A program made the position numbers and the translations under genes. Positions 12,396 through 25,752 of a stretch of DNA of 64,000 bases are shown here, piece after piece; position 1 is the stretch's first letter; every line of letters begins with the position of its first letter. Source of the DNA: Sipunculus nudus (Eukaryota; Annelida; Sipuncula; Golfingiida; Sipunculidae). The stretch lies in contig CM049315.1 of NCBI GenBank assembly GCA_026874595.1, forward strand, positions 62,123,389 through 62,187,388. Reading direction: 5' to 3'. Below the pieces are notes generated by a model. It was given only the letters and a program-made list of their open reading frames with translations. It was not told the origin of the DNA and ran no database searches.

Positions 12396-13327
12396 CGCTT
12401 CATCACACCATGCCAGGCTCTCACCATGTACAATGAGGACAATAAGGATACAGGTGCCCACATCTGTCTCCTATTATATGTCTGTGTAGCCGACTAATTA
12501 TGTACCCTTTTTTATTTCCTAATTATGGCACATCAAGATTGCTTTCAAAATAATTTAATTGATTAAAGCAACTGACGAGTCCTAGCCTTTCATGTAAGTG
12601 ATTATAATATACCTTACCTGGCCCAAGTTTCATCATATATGAACATGTACATTATCAGGGGAAAATAAAATCTTTCATCTGGCACGGCCTTTCGTCCTGA
12701 AATTAACTCTAAAAGTATTTGAACAGCAAAAGAGAAGAATTAAAGAATTAAAATGACATAAAATAATAGACTATTTAAAACAAATTATGTCCAAGATAAG
12801 AAATTGTATAACACCTCCAGATCTGTCATGAAAGCTACAGATAAGAGCACCAAGGATCGTATCTCAAGATTTTAACAGCTTATTTGATGATTGTTTAACT
12901 CGAATAAACACAAAATCTTAAATAAACAGCATACAAATGGACTAATAACCAAAGGAAAACAAAAATTGAATAGTATATTACCAAATCTGCTAGATAAAAT
13001 ATTTGAATTAACTATCTGAAAAAGGTATACCTCTAGAGGGCAATAACGATCAAATTACCCAGTAATTTTTATTGTTATTTGTCATTTATTGTTATTTGTT
13101 ATTTGTCTATTACTGTCATCATATTTCCATATAACTTAAATGGTTTCACACACCTGGGACTTTCATTCATGCATGCAGTCGATTAATCAGTCAAAGATAT
13201 TCAATAACAAATCTTATTATTGATAGACATTATGTCTTAACACTATAGTTGTCATAGTAGCATGTACATGCTAGTGTTTTTAGGATTCTCTCTAGGGCTC
13301 TGAATATAATTAAAACTAGTTGGAAAG
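12396..13327. other. AT-rich intronic sequence, nothing recognised
   Basis: No ORF with family resemblance, no repeat array and no RNA gene is seen between the LINE and the next inverted-repeat element. Confidence 0.5.
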
Positions 13328-15010
13328 AGACTTGTGAAGGCATTGACGGCACAAATTGTCGCCGGCACAAATTGTCGTCCTGCACAAATTGTCGCCAGCT
13401 ACGATAATGAATACAGCAATTCTCAACGATAATGCATACACTTACTCTTATACATGTCTTTGCCTGATTTTGGATCATGGAGTTCATTCGAATTTTATTA
13501 AAAATGTGATAGTACATCTTGTTTTTTATTGCCATTGTGCCCTTATTTTATGATAAGGTTCCCATATTTATTACAGTGATGTAATTATTATTAAATTTTA
13601 ATATAAATGAATATGCATTTTTATTTTATCACGTCATGTGCCACTGCTAGAAAACTGGGATTTTTAGCGTTGACATCGATGCATTTCGAATGCTTTGCCC
13701 CGACATCGTGAGTGCATCGCGAGAATTTTAATGCTGCATTAACATTTTTGAACTCCTCGCGATACTTTTTAATCCTTCTTAATGCCTTTCCAAGGTAAAT
13801 CTTCTTCGCGAGGGCATCACCAAGACATAGCGAATGCTTCGCGAACACATCGTTCGCGAGTCCTTTCCAAGGGAAATCTCTTCGATGCATTCGCGATATA
13901 ATTTGCATCGTGAATACATCGCCGATGCAATAAAAAAGCTCTTAAAACATTCTATTGTCATAAAAACAAGAATATTGTTATTTTTTAAACAAATTTAAAT
14001 TTAAAATTTCTAAAACGAGACTTGGTACCTATACGCAATTTAGAAATGGATGAGTTGAAACATAGGAACACATTAAACAATAATAAAAATACAGCTGTGT
14101 TGTCCTAGCATGTGTTATTTCTGTGGGCAGAGAACCAATTTGTTCATTTCAGCCGCAGTCTGTTTCTGGGGTTCACTCCCTCCACCATTGCCTAGTAAAA
14201 CACTGCATAGAAGATAGAAATATTCCAAATGCAGCACTTACTTGATCAAACTGTCCATAATTTTTCCACACAAAATTATAATGCTTGCCTCTTTCTTTAA
14301 GTTAATTAACCCAAATAGCATAGAGCAGCAGCGTGACCGTTTAAACTGCTGTGTTTGGTGAAAGAAACACGCACAGCCAACATCTGCCATGATGTCCATT
14401 TCATAGTTCTTTGCTTGCGACCAGCCAAAGTTGCATTCTTGAGTGGATAAATTGTCCATCTTTCTCATCTTTTCCAACATATTTGTGATAAAAGTCACAC
14501 TTATAATTTCATGAACGACTGAAAAAGTAAGTTGCACGAACATTTATTAATTTATGTAACATTAATTAGTTTATTTGCAAAAGCAGATAAATCCACACCG
14601 ACAAGTGACTCATTTAAATTGAATGGATTTTGTCAGTGATAACTAGGCTAAAGCAGCAGGGTGGCGCATTCATTCAAATGGGTGACTTGTCGGACTGGAT
14701 TTATTTACTTTTGCTAACGAAGCCTTCATTTGAATGTACGCACACAAGTTATTGTATTCATTATCGTAGCTGGCGACAATTGGTGCAGGGCGACAAATTG
14801 TGCCGACAATGCCTACACAGTTTGTCGCCCCCTAAGGACAACAATTTGTGCCGGCGACAATTTGTGCCGTCAATGCCTTCACAAGTTGTCGCCACCAAAG
14901 GACGACAATTTGTGCCGGCGACAAATTGTGCCGGCGACAATTTGTGCCGACAGCCCCTGCACAAATTGTCGCCGGCGACAATTTGTGCAGGGCGACAATT
15001 TGTGCCGTAA
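13328..15010. mobile_element. non-autonomous element with CGACAATTTGTG-motif inverted repeats
   Basis: The left end (13328-13412) reads CTTGTGAAGGCATTGACGG, then copies of GGCACAAATTGTCG, then CGCCAGCTACGATAATG. The right end (14754-15010) holds the same blocks in reverse order and orientation: CATTATCGTAGCTGGCG at 14760, many GGCGACAATTTGTGCC copies, and CCGTCAATGCCTTCACAAG at about 14866. The motif GGCACAAATTGTGCC-like unit is itself near-palindromic. The right repeat is longer than the left, so the left end may be truncated. The 1.35-kb core has no recognised transposase. The ORFs across 14630-15101 are artefacts of the motif array. Confidence 0.75.
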
Positions 15011-15011
15011 C

Positions 15012-16245
15012 AATGGCACCTCGAGCTTTCCATATCTGAACAGCTGTCCAGGATTTTATATACGTATCAGATCTCTAAACATGACATGCAACAACTACTG
15101 AGATTTCTTAGCTAAAGTATGAATGATATGTTTAATCAACTGCCACACATGTATTTTTGTAAATTTGCCCAGTCCGTCGTCCGTCCGTTAGTAAGGCACA
15201 GATCGTAACCGCAGACTCTAGAAGCTTCTAAGTGTACACTCACAGAGGTCAATAAAAACGTTCTGAAATAGGTCACTGTGACCTATATCCTCACAGCTAT
15301 GGGACTTGTAAGTACCCCGGAATAATTAAAACTTTGATACAAAACTTCAAGGATCTTCATAATAAATACATGGTTTGTCATGAATCTTTCCTATAATAGT
15401 CACAATGACTAGATGCGTCAGTTCCCAAGAACTGATGGCGCAATCTGTTTTTTTTTTCTAATTTTTACGCTAGTTTTCTATTTTTCCAATATAAAATGAC
15501 AGCAATCATTTCTCAGTTACGGTTTCATCTAGTGTCCCGGAACCTAGTGTGTTTATTGATGATAAGTGGGTGCCCTATAGTAATTACCATGTCCGTCCGT
15601 CTGTACGTCTGTCTGTCCGTTCTTCCATTCAGAAATTTGTTTCAAAAGGATAACTCCAGTTTGGATTGATATACGGATTTATGGCCAACTAATGTATACT
15701 TATGTATGGCCAACCACAAAAAGAATAACCTTTTGGGGTCTTCAGGTCAAAGGTTAAAGTCACTGGACCCACATATAAAACAAGATTGTGGATGCATTTT
15801 AAGCCAAAATTCTCCTGCAAAACCTTCTTGCACATATAGCCTATCTGCTAATAGGGAAACCCCTTATTGAATTTGTGATCAAAAGGTAAAATTTCAAGGG
15901 CACAGGGGCCATCTGTCCACAAATTAGTTTACAAATGAGAACTCCATATTGGTTGGATAAATTGTTTTAAACTGACTAATATATGACCTACCACAGCAGT
16001 AAGAATCATATCGATTGATTTTTGGGTCATGAGGTCAAGTGTCAAGGTCACAGGTCCCACATTTTGAAAAAGCTCATAAAGTATCCTTATAGGCAAATTC
16101 AGGAGAGCGTTGAGACCAATATGTCATGTATAGTGTTAATTGTGCAGCTGATACACATTGTGTTCTTTGTTGTTGGTTGAAAGCAAATATTTGCTTTGCG
16201 GCAAAGAACGCTAATACAAGCTGGCATTTTACACCCTATTTCACC
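15012..16245 (+). repeat. dispersed repeat R1, copy A (uninterrupted)
   Basis: This is collinear with copy B at 20907-21806 plus 25755-26238. Landmarks in order: GGCACCTCGAGCTTTCC, CAGTCCGTCGTCCGTCCG, CTCTAGAAGCTTCTAAGTG, ATAGGTCACTGTGACCTAT, GTGTCCCGGAACCTAGTGTG, GTCCGTCTGTACGTCTG, AACAAGATTGTGGATGCAT, ACCCCTTATTGAATTTG, and GCAAATATTTGCTTTGCGGC near the end. The GGTCACTGTGACC palindrome and the (GTCC)n tract are notable. Copy A has an extra ~30 bp near 16160. There is no coding potential. Confidence 0.85.
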
Positions 16246-16714
16246 AAAATATATGTTAAAATGATTTGTAATTGAGTATACATAGGTCACTTGCTCTTGA
16301 TTAAAATTTAAAAAGTCTGTACATGGTTTAGCATTGCGTATTAACCTCTCAAGTATCACGTTGTATGCTCTAAGTTATTTTCTTTGATGGCATATTCATT
16401 AGTACATGGTTCTGTTATTTAAAGTGATCTGTACACCTTATCCCTTAACTTGATGGGATTCATAATGCCAAATGTGATCCATTTAGATCTTTTTTGTTTG
16501 TATTAACCATGTGATTTTTTTTTGTAGTGGCAAAAGTTTATCCATGGCTGTACATATTATATTTTCGAGAAGGGCATAATTTATTAGGATCGGCTAGACC
16601 ATCAATATTAAGATTGTCTACAACGTCCAACGTACTAAATTCAATTTAAATGGACATTATTGAGGCTTCATAAATTCTACATACTGATTGAATTCCACTG
16701 GCTTATTGTGCTGG
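16246..16714. other. no recognised feature
   Basis: AT-rich sequence between R1 copy A and a LINE fragment; nothing supportable is seen. Confidence 0.4.
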
Positions 16715-17450
16715 TTATTTAATGATTGAATTCCTCTGGCTTGTTGTGCTGGTTATTAAATTCAATTGTAAGCAAATAAGGTAAGTAGTCAGAAATCTGG
16801 CTGATAAGAATGCCAGCAGAGCACGAAGACTTATGAGATATGTTGGCAAATGCGTTGTCAATCAAAGTAGCATCAAATGTGCGGAAGCGGGTTTGAAAAA
16901 TGACATTAGGCATTAAATTGTAACGTTTCCAAAAACTGACCATAACTCTCCTTTTCTATAATTTTCAACAGATCGCTATTGAAATCGCCAGTTAAAATAA
17001 TATTAGACTTGCTATACGATTAAGTTCCTGAAGTAACGGTACAATTTCATCTATAAGAGCACGCACGGTTGCATATTGCTGTTGTTTCCTTTCGGAGGGC
17101 GATAGATATTTGTCAACAAAATTTTTGCTTTTATTTTCAACGTTAATTATCAACATTTCCCTAAGTTCAGATTCATTCAAACAACTCAGAATACTAAAAG
17201 AATGTTTATGATGCAAATACATCAAAAGACCACCATGCTTCAAAGCCGATTTGCCTTGTGATATACAGTTGTAGTTTTCTAGTTTTAACAAAGATATATC
17301 AGAACTTTCGTCAAGCAAAGATTCTTGAGCGCATATTGCATCAAATTCATGGCCATATTGCTTCCATGATATGACGAGGATATGACCTTATCGAACTTAG
17401 AATTTAGACATTGACAATATAATGAAAGAACCGAAAATAAAAATTCCTAC
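16715..17450 (-). pseudogene. LINE endonuclease fragment (non-L1 type)
   Basis: The minus strand reads through an exonuclease/endonuclease/phosphatase fold in broken pieces: CAQES followed by LDESSDISLLKLENYNCIS, GGLLMYLHHKHSF, a corrupted YxPPSERKQQ block at ~17100, LTGDFNSDLL at ~16990, and ATLIDNAFANI then QISDYLPYLLTIEF near 16750-16850 (SDHLP with His changed to Tyr). The block order and the IDN-x-F and SD-x-LP ends are those of CR1/Jockey-type LINE endonucleases rather than the L1 type elsewhere in the window. At least two frameshifts and several substitutions make it a dead remnant, and no reverse transcriptase follows it. Confidence 0.75.
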
Positions 17451-18100
17451 TTTCTCGATAAAATATCATTTAATTGTTCGTGAGTATAGTAAGATGAGCG
17501 GTCTATATTATCAATTTTTACACTATCTGGATTCGTCTCGAACGTGTTGAGACTTAGCAAGTCATTTTTGATCAAGCCTCTAATTTTTTAACATATGTCC
17601 ATTAAGTGACAGTTCCATACGTGGTAAGGTTAAAAAAGTTAATATATGAAGAAGAAAAATACTGGGATGCTTGTTACGACGTGTTACATAAACCGTAAGA
17701 CATTCTATTGTTAAGAAAACTTGTGCAATTGTTAATACAAATTGTGCAATTGAAATATTAAAAGAAGCTATAACTATAAGTAAGTTTTTTTTATCCAAGG
17801 TAATCAATTGTAAAAGAATCTGATGCGAAATTGTAGGAGTCTGATGCGTAACGTTTGCTGCATGAATAAAAATATTTTCTAGCATTCTTGGAATAAAATA
17901 TTCTTTTCAGTTAAAGATATGCATAATTAACAAATGGCATAAAAATGTAATGTGAGCTACAAGCACAATTATCAAATTCTCGACATGTTCAAAGCAATTA
18001 CAGACAAGAGACAAAAGCACGTGTGGGCCGACGTTTTAATCGTCACAGTTCGGGAATTTGATAAATTAGTACCTGGGTCGAAGTCTGAATACAAAGTCAA
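17451..18100. other. no recognised feature
   Basis: AT-rich sequence between the LINE fragment and the Helitron-like element. A 101-codon minus-strand ORF at 17580-17885 has no recognised domain and low-complexity composition. Confidence 0.4.
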
Positions 18101-19436
18101 CTAGAATACGGGTAGTCGACAAGCGACTACGTGTTTCCGCCTAAATCAGATTGGAACGGGGGAAGTGAGGCATGGATTGAGTGGCAAGAGGAAATAGAGT
18201 GAGGTTTGTTGCATGGATGTTTGCAGCCGAAATGTGTATGTAGGTTGCGCCACCTACCACAAATCCAGAAAGCTGTCCAAGTTGTATATATATGCAAAAT
18301 TTTAGTCAGAAAAGTCAAACCACTACATGTATATGAGTGATTTTATACCATAGCAGACAAACAGAAGGACTTGTGCAAAAATGGTGGCAGGTGGCGCCAC
18401 CAAATTTGTGTATGATTACGAGTTATGTGAGATTTATACACATGCAAAATTTCAGGGGGATATGTCTAACCAGTCCTAAGATATAAGCCTGAATGGCTAC
18501 AGCGTTAACATAAATGTATGTGGCGCCACCTGCCAAAAAATAAAGAAAGCTATCCATGATGTATAAACACGCAAAATTTTTAGGCAGATAAGTCAAACCA
18601 CTAAAGAGATATGAGTGATTTTAGCCCACGGCAGAAAAAAAAGACAGACGCTTTGCAAAAATGGTTGCAGGTGGCTCCTCCAGTTTTTATGTATAATAAA
18701 GAACTATGTGAGATTTATACACATGCAAAAGGTTTGGCCCAATCGGTCATAGGGTTCCCGAGATATGAACTTGGATGTCTGCAGCGTGAACGTGAATGTA
18801 GGTGGCGCCACCTGTCATAAAATCAAGAGAGCTATCCAGGATGTATACACATGCCGAATTTCAGGTGAATTAGTCAAACCACTGCAGAGATATGAGTGAT
18901 TTTAACCCAAGGCAGATGAACAGATGGACACTGTGCAAACATGGTTGCAGGTGGCGCCACCCATTTTTTTTGTATGTTATAAAGCTATCCAAGGGCTACA
19001 TTTGTACAAAATTGTTTTCCTGATCGGTCAAACGGTTCCCGATATATGTTGGTTTATGTATGGAACAGACGCACAAATGGACGCTGGGCAGGGAGGAAAG
19101 GTCAGATGTCAAAAACAAAATCGGGGCGCAGCAGTATACATTGGACCCGAACATATTCCCGGGTTTGTAAAATCCCGCCCAGCGGTTACGGAGGAGTTCT
19201 CCGGACACCTACGCGGCGGCGTGTGAACACAAACGCACATATGGACGCAGAGCGCAGAGAAAGGTCAGAGGTCAAAACAAAATCAGGGCACAGCAGTTGA
19301 CATGTGACCCGAACATAATCCCGGGTTTCGTAAAATTCCGCCCAGCGGTTACGGAGGAGTTATCCGGACACCTACGCGGCGGCGGCGGCGGCGTGCAGCT
19401 GAAAACATAGTATCCGCAAAACTCTGTTTTGGCAGA
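18101..19436 (-). mobile_element. Helitron-like element, copy 1 (tandem GGTGGCGCCACC core)
   Basis: Read on the minus strand, the element starts TCTGCCAAAACAGAGTTTTG (a terminal hairpin, diverged from copy 3), passes a (GCC)n tract, and ends with a hairpin (stem GTAGTC/GACTAC) followed by CCGTATTCTAG. On the plus strand it is preceded by A and followed by T, as expected for insertion between A and T with a CTAG 3' end. The core has ~300-bp units, each holding GGTGGCGCCACC palindromes. A ~185-bp segment with TCCGGACACCTACGCGGCGG is duplicated at 19130-19215 and 19300-19395. No Rep/helicase is encoded, so the copy is non-autonomous; copies with this build resemble the Helentron-derived elements described in bivalves. 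Confidence 0.72.
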
Positions 19437-19986
19437 TACAAATAGTCCATCACGGAGATTGAAACGCCCGGCCAGGTACGGCACAGGTACAGGTGACCGA
19501 TGATTCCCTTTAACACATTCACAGATCAAGATATTTTGATATAATAGTGCCTTTGTCGATAGCTAAATGCCAAGACGCTTGGCTGTTCACGGCAAGCGAA
19601 ACGTATGGCCAGTGGGGTGAAATTTGAGCGTGGTTAGTGGTGGCGTAATGGATGTGTCGCTAGACTTGTAACCGAAAGATCAGGACGGCAAGTAAGCGAT
19701 GAGACTGACATCAACGTTGATATCAGACTATAAACCCTCTACTATAAACTTTTCTTATAAGTCACTTGCGATTGTGTTTTGAGTACCCGGGGGGGGGGGG
19801 GATACCTTAAGTCAGATGTTATCAAATTTCTGGCTTTGTGAATGTTTAAGTCAACGAAAGGCATGGTGATGCCCGCATCTTTGTTTTGCGATAGGCGATG
19901 GCAGGTGGCAATGGGATGTGAATTTGCCCTTGTCACTTGTCCTCGTATCAGATTCATGTTCACCCGCTTCACCACTAAGGCCCTCG
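19437..19986. other. no recognised gene; short G-tract
   Basis: This holds a G12 run at about 19790-19801 and no supported gene or RNA between the Helitron-like copy and the next inverted-repeat element. Confidence 0.4.
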
Positions 19987-21808
19987 TACAACTGATAATG
20001 TAATAATGATCTTATAATGTAACATTAACCGATAATGTAATACGAAATTAACAGATAATGTGATACAAACTGATAAAGTAATAACAAATCAACTGCTAAT
20101 GTAATAACAACCGACATTGTGATAAAAATTTACCGGTAATGTAACACTAACCAATTATGTAATACAAAATCATCCGATAATGTAACAACACTTGCTAACC
20201 GATAACGTAATAAGAAATTACCCGATAATGTGACAAAGACCCTCAATGTAAAGCAAAAATAACGTAATGTTATAACACTTTATCGAAGCTGACCAGTCCA
20301 AAGAAACCAATATGAAACTAATGATAACCCAATGTGTGAGACCTTCCGCATGTTTCATGGACCTAGCAGTCCATTACATGCATTATTTTTAGCTAAGTTG
20401 ACCATAGATCATCTGAGCTTCAATGATCTCCACTTGTCCGTCCGGGAACAAATCGCTCCGTTTTGCGCCGCACTTTTCATATCGTGTATTATGATTATAT
20501 AGCTCTACTGAGGACATCAGAACATTTCAGAAAGGTCCAGGCAACTGAGATATCTTATCTAAAGTATGAATTTCATTCTTTTTGTAACAAACTTATATGT
20601 CAGATGATGAATAATGTTTCTTTGTGGTTTGACTGCAAAATTTTTGTTTTGCAGCAAAGAACAATGATAGAAGAACTTATAAGTGCTAAAGCCACACACA
20701 AATATGCGAAACTCGTAGAATATAGGTCACAGTGACCTGATTTCTTGTGTGCATGCAAGAATATTTACTAAAGACCTACCTTAATTTTAAGTAAGACATT
20801 TTTATGGTCTAACGTTTACAATTTGTGTCTTGTTGACAAATGACCAATCGTTATTTCTGAGTAAAGACAATACAACAAAAATGCGTTGAAATGAAGCAAA
20901 TATAGTTGGCACCTCGAGCTTTCCATATCTGAAAAAGCTGTCCAGGATTTTATATACGTATCAGATTTCTAAACATGACATGCAATAATTACTGAGATTT
21001 CTTGGTTAAAGTATGAATGTAATGTAAAATCAGCTGCCACATATGTAATTTTGTAAATTTGTCTGCAGCACCTGTGAAAACTCATGTACGTTGGCCTACA
21101 TAAACAGCCCAAAATGTTAAATTTTGATTTTATATATTCAACAGATCTCACCGACTGGCTGCTATTATTTTCTTCATTCTTAGCTCAGCTGACCGAAAGT
21201 CAACTGAGGTACAGATATGGTGCCCAGTCCGCCGTTCGTCCGTCCGTCCGATAGTGAGGCACAGACCGTAACCGCTGACTCTAGAAGCTTCTAAGTGTAC
21301 ACTCATAGAGGTCAATAAAAATGTTCTGAAATAGGTCACTGTGACCTATACCTTCAGAGCTATTGGGCTTGTAAGTACCCCAGAATAATAAATACTTTGA
21401 TACAAAACTTCCAGGATCTTCATAATAAATACATTGATTGTCATGAATCTTTCCTTAAATAGTCATAATGATTGGATCTGTCAGTTCACGAGAACTGATA
21501 GCGCCACCTGTTTTTTTCTAATGTTTACTTTTTTTCTATTTTTAGAATATAAAATGACAGCAAACATTTTCTCAGCTACTGCAGTTTCACCTAGTGTCCC
21601 GGAACCTAGTGTGATTATTGATCATAAGCGGGTGCCCTATAGTAATTACCCTGTCCGTCCGTCTGTACGTCTGTCTGTCAGTTCTTCCATTCAGAAATTT
21701 GTTTCAAAATGATAACTCCAGTTTGGATTGATATACGGGTTTATGGCCAACTAATGTATACTTATGTGTGGCCAACCACAAAAAGAAGAACCTTTTTGGG
21801 TCATCATA

Positions 21809-22789
21809 GTCAGGTGGCTTAACGGAATTATCTTTACACGCCGGATTAAAGCACCAAATTTGGTTGAAGTATCTACAGGTCGATCCTGATCATTCTGGAG
21901 GGGGTGCCTTCCCGAACTCGGTTTCTGGTTCTTTCAGCAGGCCCGAGTCCAAATAACAGGATTTTATGTAAAATTTCACAAGTTTACAACAATAAACGGA
22001 ATGTTGTTAACTCAATTGACTCTAAAACTCATTTTAAATTAATCAATATACATAATAAGAACACCATTAAGAAATATCATGAACATTTGTCGTAGAAATT
22101 GTGACGAAAATCATGTTAAAGTATAATTGTAGGTCGCAACAGGTCAAAAGGTCATGTCATCCATTGATGTGAAATGGTATCCTGTGAGTGTGTTAAAATG
22201 CCCTCATGTTCTGAAGTAAATATTGAAAAAGTTAAGATATATATCATTTCAATAACAATTAATATTCCATAAATATTAGAATTATAAAAATTCACACCCA
22301 TATAATTGAAAAATATAGAGAATATACTAATATATATACACTTTTCCACTGAAACCAACCCTTTCGAAATCTATATCTAAGTAGTATTGACGAAGAACCC
22401 AGGTGATTGAAACAATTTATTTAATTGTCCACACCTTTGATCATTAATAATCAAGGCACAAATACATATCGATTATAAAAAAAGGTAAATGCTTTAATGA
22501 AGCAATATTTGTTTACACTTATTAAAAATAATATCTATCTGGAGAGAAAAGGGCTACAAGCAAATCATTGACTTAGCGAGTATTATATATGGACTTATAT
22601 AATACGCCAACGAGCGGTTCTTGAACACCTGTTGGGTATTATATCTATTTTGAATAATAACATTTCAAAGAAATTAATAAATTGCAGTATAATTATTGAT
22701 AGTAGCAATTTAGATCAAGGTTCAATACGACGGAAATCTATGGCATTTAGTCATCTGCTTTTGTAATTTTTATGGGTTGAGAGTGTAGT

Positions 22790-22848
<59 letters not shown>

Positions 22849-25752
22849 CAATACTGCATAATTGTTTGGGTGATAAAGATCATACTAGTTTAGGTGCGAT
22901 CTGGGCAATTCAGTACATGTTTGGTGTTTACATTGGCATTCTACATGGATTGGACCAATATTTTTGCACTGCGCATTAACGCATCTCAGTCACGATAAAT
23001 GAAACAGAGGCAAGTGAGACAATTCTCAGAACTGAAACATAAAGCAGCATTTGTTTACACTTATCCCAAATAATATTTAACTGAAATGACAAATTTGGCT
23101 TGTGGCTTTGTTAAGATCTATGCACTGTGAGACTGTGGATAACTTTAGAGTACAAGTCAATGACGACTTATGAAGATCAGCTGGGTGTTTAATTCATTTA
23201 GAATAAAGATGTCTCTATAAAAAAATGTCAGAATATTATCGATTAGTGTTGTTAAGACCAGGTTTTACATTCGAAATTGTTTAGGAGGAAATGTCCGACT
23301 GAGTTAACTTTAATTGTTTATGATTATAAAATATTTAATATGAATAAAATATAAAATACGAATATGCTTAGGTTGTATTATAATGCTGAGACCGCCATTT
23401 TAGTGCAAGTCTAAAGTTCTGTATAGAAGCAAACACGATATATCTATCTGGAAAAGGGGGCTTTGTCTTAAGTTTCCCTACACATTTTGTTGTTCAGAGA
23501 TGTTTGTTATTGACGGATTCCTAAACCTAAGACCCTTTAGGGTGAATTTCAGAGAGTGTTTGGAGATACAGATAACACATATATTTGATTTGGAATATAA
23601 TTGGTCGATTTTGTTATTCAGACATATACTCTCAAACTTGTTGTCTATAGTTCAAACTAGAAATCTTGTTTGCGATAAAATCATTTCATAAAGGTATTTG
23701 TCACATCATACGGGAAGTAGAATGGCCTATGAAATTGATAAACCGGATGCTTGCATATAATATAGAAAAAATGAATCATGTATCTATGGTGTTTATTTTT
23801 ATATTCCCAAAATAAAAAAAAAGAAAACAGGTATGAAGTTAAATAGCTAGTTATGGGATGCAGGAATTAGAAAGGAATAAGAAATGTAGGTTAATATTCT
23901 ACAGGACATGGTCTCTAGATGAAATAATGAACAACTAAGTAACACCAGATAAATTTAGCCATTGTAGAAAACCACTATATAAACAAGACAGTTTGCTACA
24001 TAACAAAAATGCAAGATTTATTGTAAAAAGTATTACAATATACCAAGAAGACTTAAAGACGGGATATATTTATTCATATGAAATTAAATCATTGAAAGTT
24101 AGAACGCATAATTTCCGGCTCATAAAGAACATGACAGGATAAGTGTAAAATGATAACGTTGGTATTTTGCTATGGCATTTAAGCGTATAATGACTATTTG
24201 CGAAGTCTGGACCCAATATTGAATTCAACTACAATGACCGCAAAGACAATTATCAATAATTTGTAATAGACAATACTCTCCAACTCGGGCAAAATATATA
24301 AGGAATTATTAAACAAAAACTATGTTAATAATTGTTCCTCTTCACTAAAACATTTTGTGTCACATTTTCATCATGGTTGATGGCCGCCATTTTGAGATCT
24401 GTCATAAACACCTGACCTTTGGTGTTAAGTTGGCTTCTTGTGCACATAAAAAATTAAACATATTGGACTGGAATGTATTTTTCTTTGTCTTTAATTTAGT
24501 ATATCATTTGCAATATTCAATCCAAATAAATCTAAAGTGTGATCTAAAGTGATTTTCCTTTCCCTGACCCTTCATATTTTTTGGCTAAATGTTGTTATTT
24601 CGGTGAGCAAGGGCCAAATAGGTTTCGGCGCTGAAAGGAAACTAGTATGTACTTCACCTGAGGACCTCTTAAATCAACCCCCTAGATGTGCTCTATCCAA
24701 TTTCAAAGTTTTGTGCTTTTATCCGATCTTAAACGTTATGGTCCAAATTTGACGCCGAACCACATGACTAAAAGCAAATCTTGATCGTACACCCCTTTGC
24801 AAATGTAACTACCCAAGTTGTGTTCCAGAATTTGCCAGTACAACTAATATATCGCATTGTAACCTTTTGGCTTTAATATTATTGTCGGTTTATTTGATAA
24901 TGCAGTCTGAAGGATTTTATTTTTTAGTAATATTTTAATTTGTATTGATTTGGAAACAGGTGATCTATAAATGGTAATTTGTAACCATATTATTCGGAAT
25001 GTGCTCGCAATCTTGTAACATGGCGGTTATGATAGTTAATAAAAATAATTCTAATAAAAATCAGTTTTGCTGGCCCAGAAGTTTACATTTTGAATTGGCA
25101 CAATTTACAGAGATCCGTTGCAATGAATAACAAGAACAAACAAAAATATTAATGTAAGGTTGATTTTTATCAGAAATATGGTTTATCGGTCATATTTAGT
25201 TCAAACACCAGGAGTCGCTAAGGCAACCATCCTTCATCACAAACATTTAATACTCTCCCAAAAACTGAATCACAAACTAAGCAATATTAAACAAGAAAAA
25301 ATATTTGCACATTTTTTCGTTTATACATTTAATATCTTCGTTTAATGTTTGCATGTAGCTTTCCCAGTCCCTAATTTGAGAAACGGTATTGTCACGTGAC
25401 CATTCTACACTTTTTGGGCTACAGGTGTATAATATAACAATGTAAATAGTAATGATAGAAAGAACACTTCTTTGGCTTTCTTTTGGTATATAAGTAACTA
25501 TATTTCGTTAAACCGCAGTGGATCTAAGGTTATTTTTCCTTCCCTACCCCTCTTCATTTTCATGCGAAAAGAGGGTACTGTGATACGCAAGGCGCAGATG
25601 GTTTTCAGGCTCTAAAACTTATCTCGTAGGTATTCCATGAGGGCACCCCCTCTGAAATCATCCGTTTTGATTTACTCTATCCATATACAAACTTTGGTGC
25701 TTTTATCCGGTCTGTAGCGATATGGCCAAAATCTGACGCTAAGCCACCTGAC
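21809..25752. mobile_element. 3.9-kb TA-flanked element with GTCAGGTGGCTTA ends
   Basis: It interrupts R1 copy B. Left end GTCAGGTGGCTTAACG, right end CGCTAAGCCACCTGAC, both flanked by TA (21807-21808 and 25753-25754). Similarity of the two ends continues inward (GGATTAAAGCACCAAATTTGG against the right-end complement GGATAAAAGCACCAAAGTTTG). A diverged copy of the right subterminal ~300 bp lies inside at about 24470-24768 and also ends ACATGACTA. No transposase is recognised. The TA duplication is compatible with the Tc1/mariner superfamily but does not prove it. Confidence 0.7.
22795..22844. repeat. (AT)n microsatellite
   Basis: About 50 bp of perfect AT dinucleotides inside the TA-flanked element. 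Confidence 0.97.

Noticed and set aside
14238-14543. 101-codon minus-strand ORF inside the CGACAATTTGTG element
   Set aside because: No recognised domain, and no start context or homologous block in a second copy; too short to support.
14630-15101. ORFs of 126 and 123 codons rich in Cys, Arg and Pro
   Set aside because: They are translations of the GGCGACAATTTGTGCC array in different frames.
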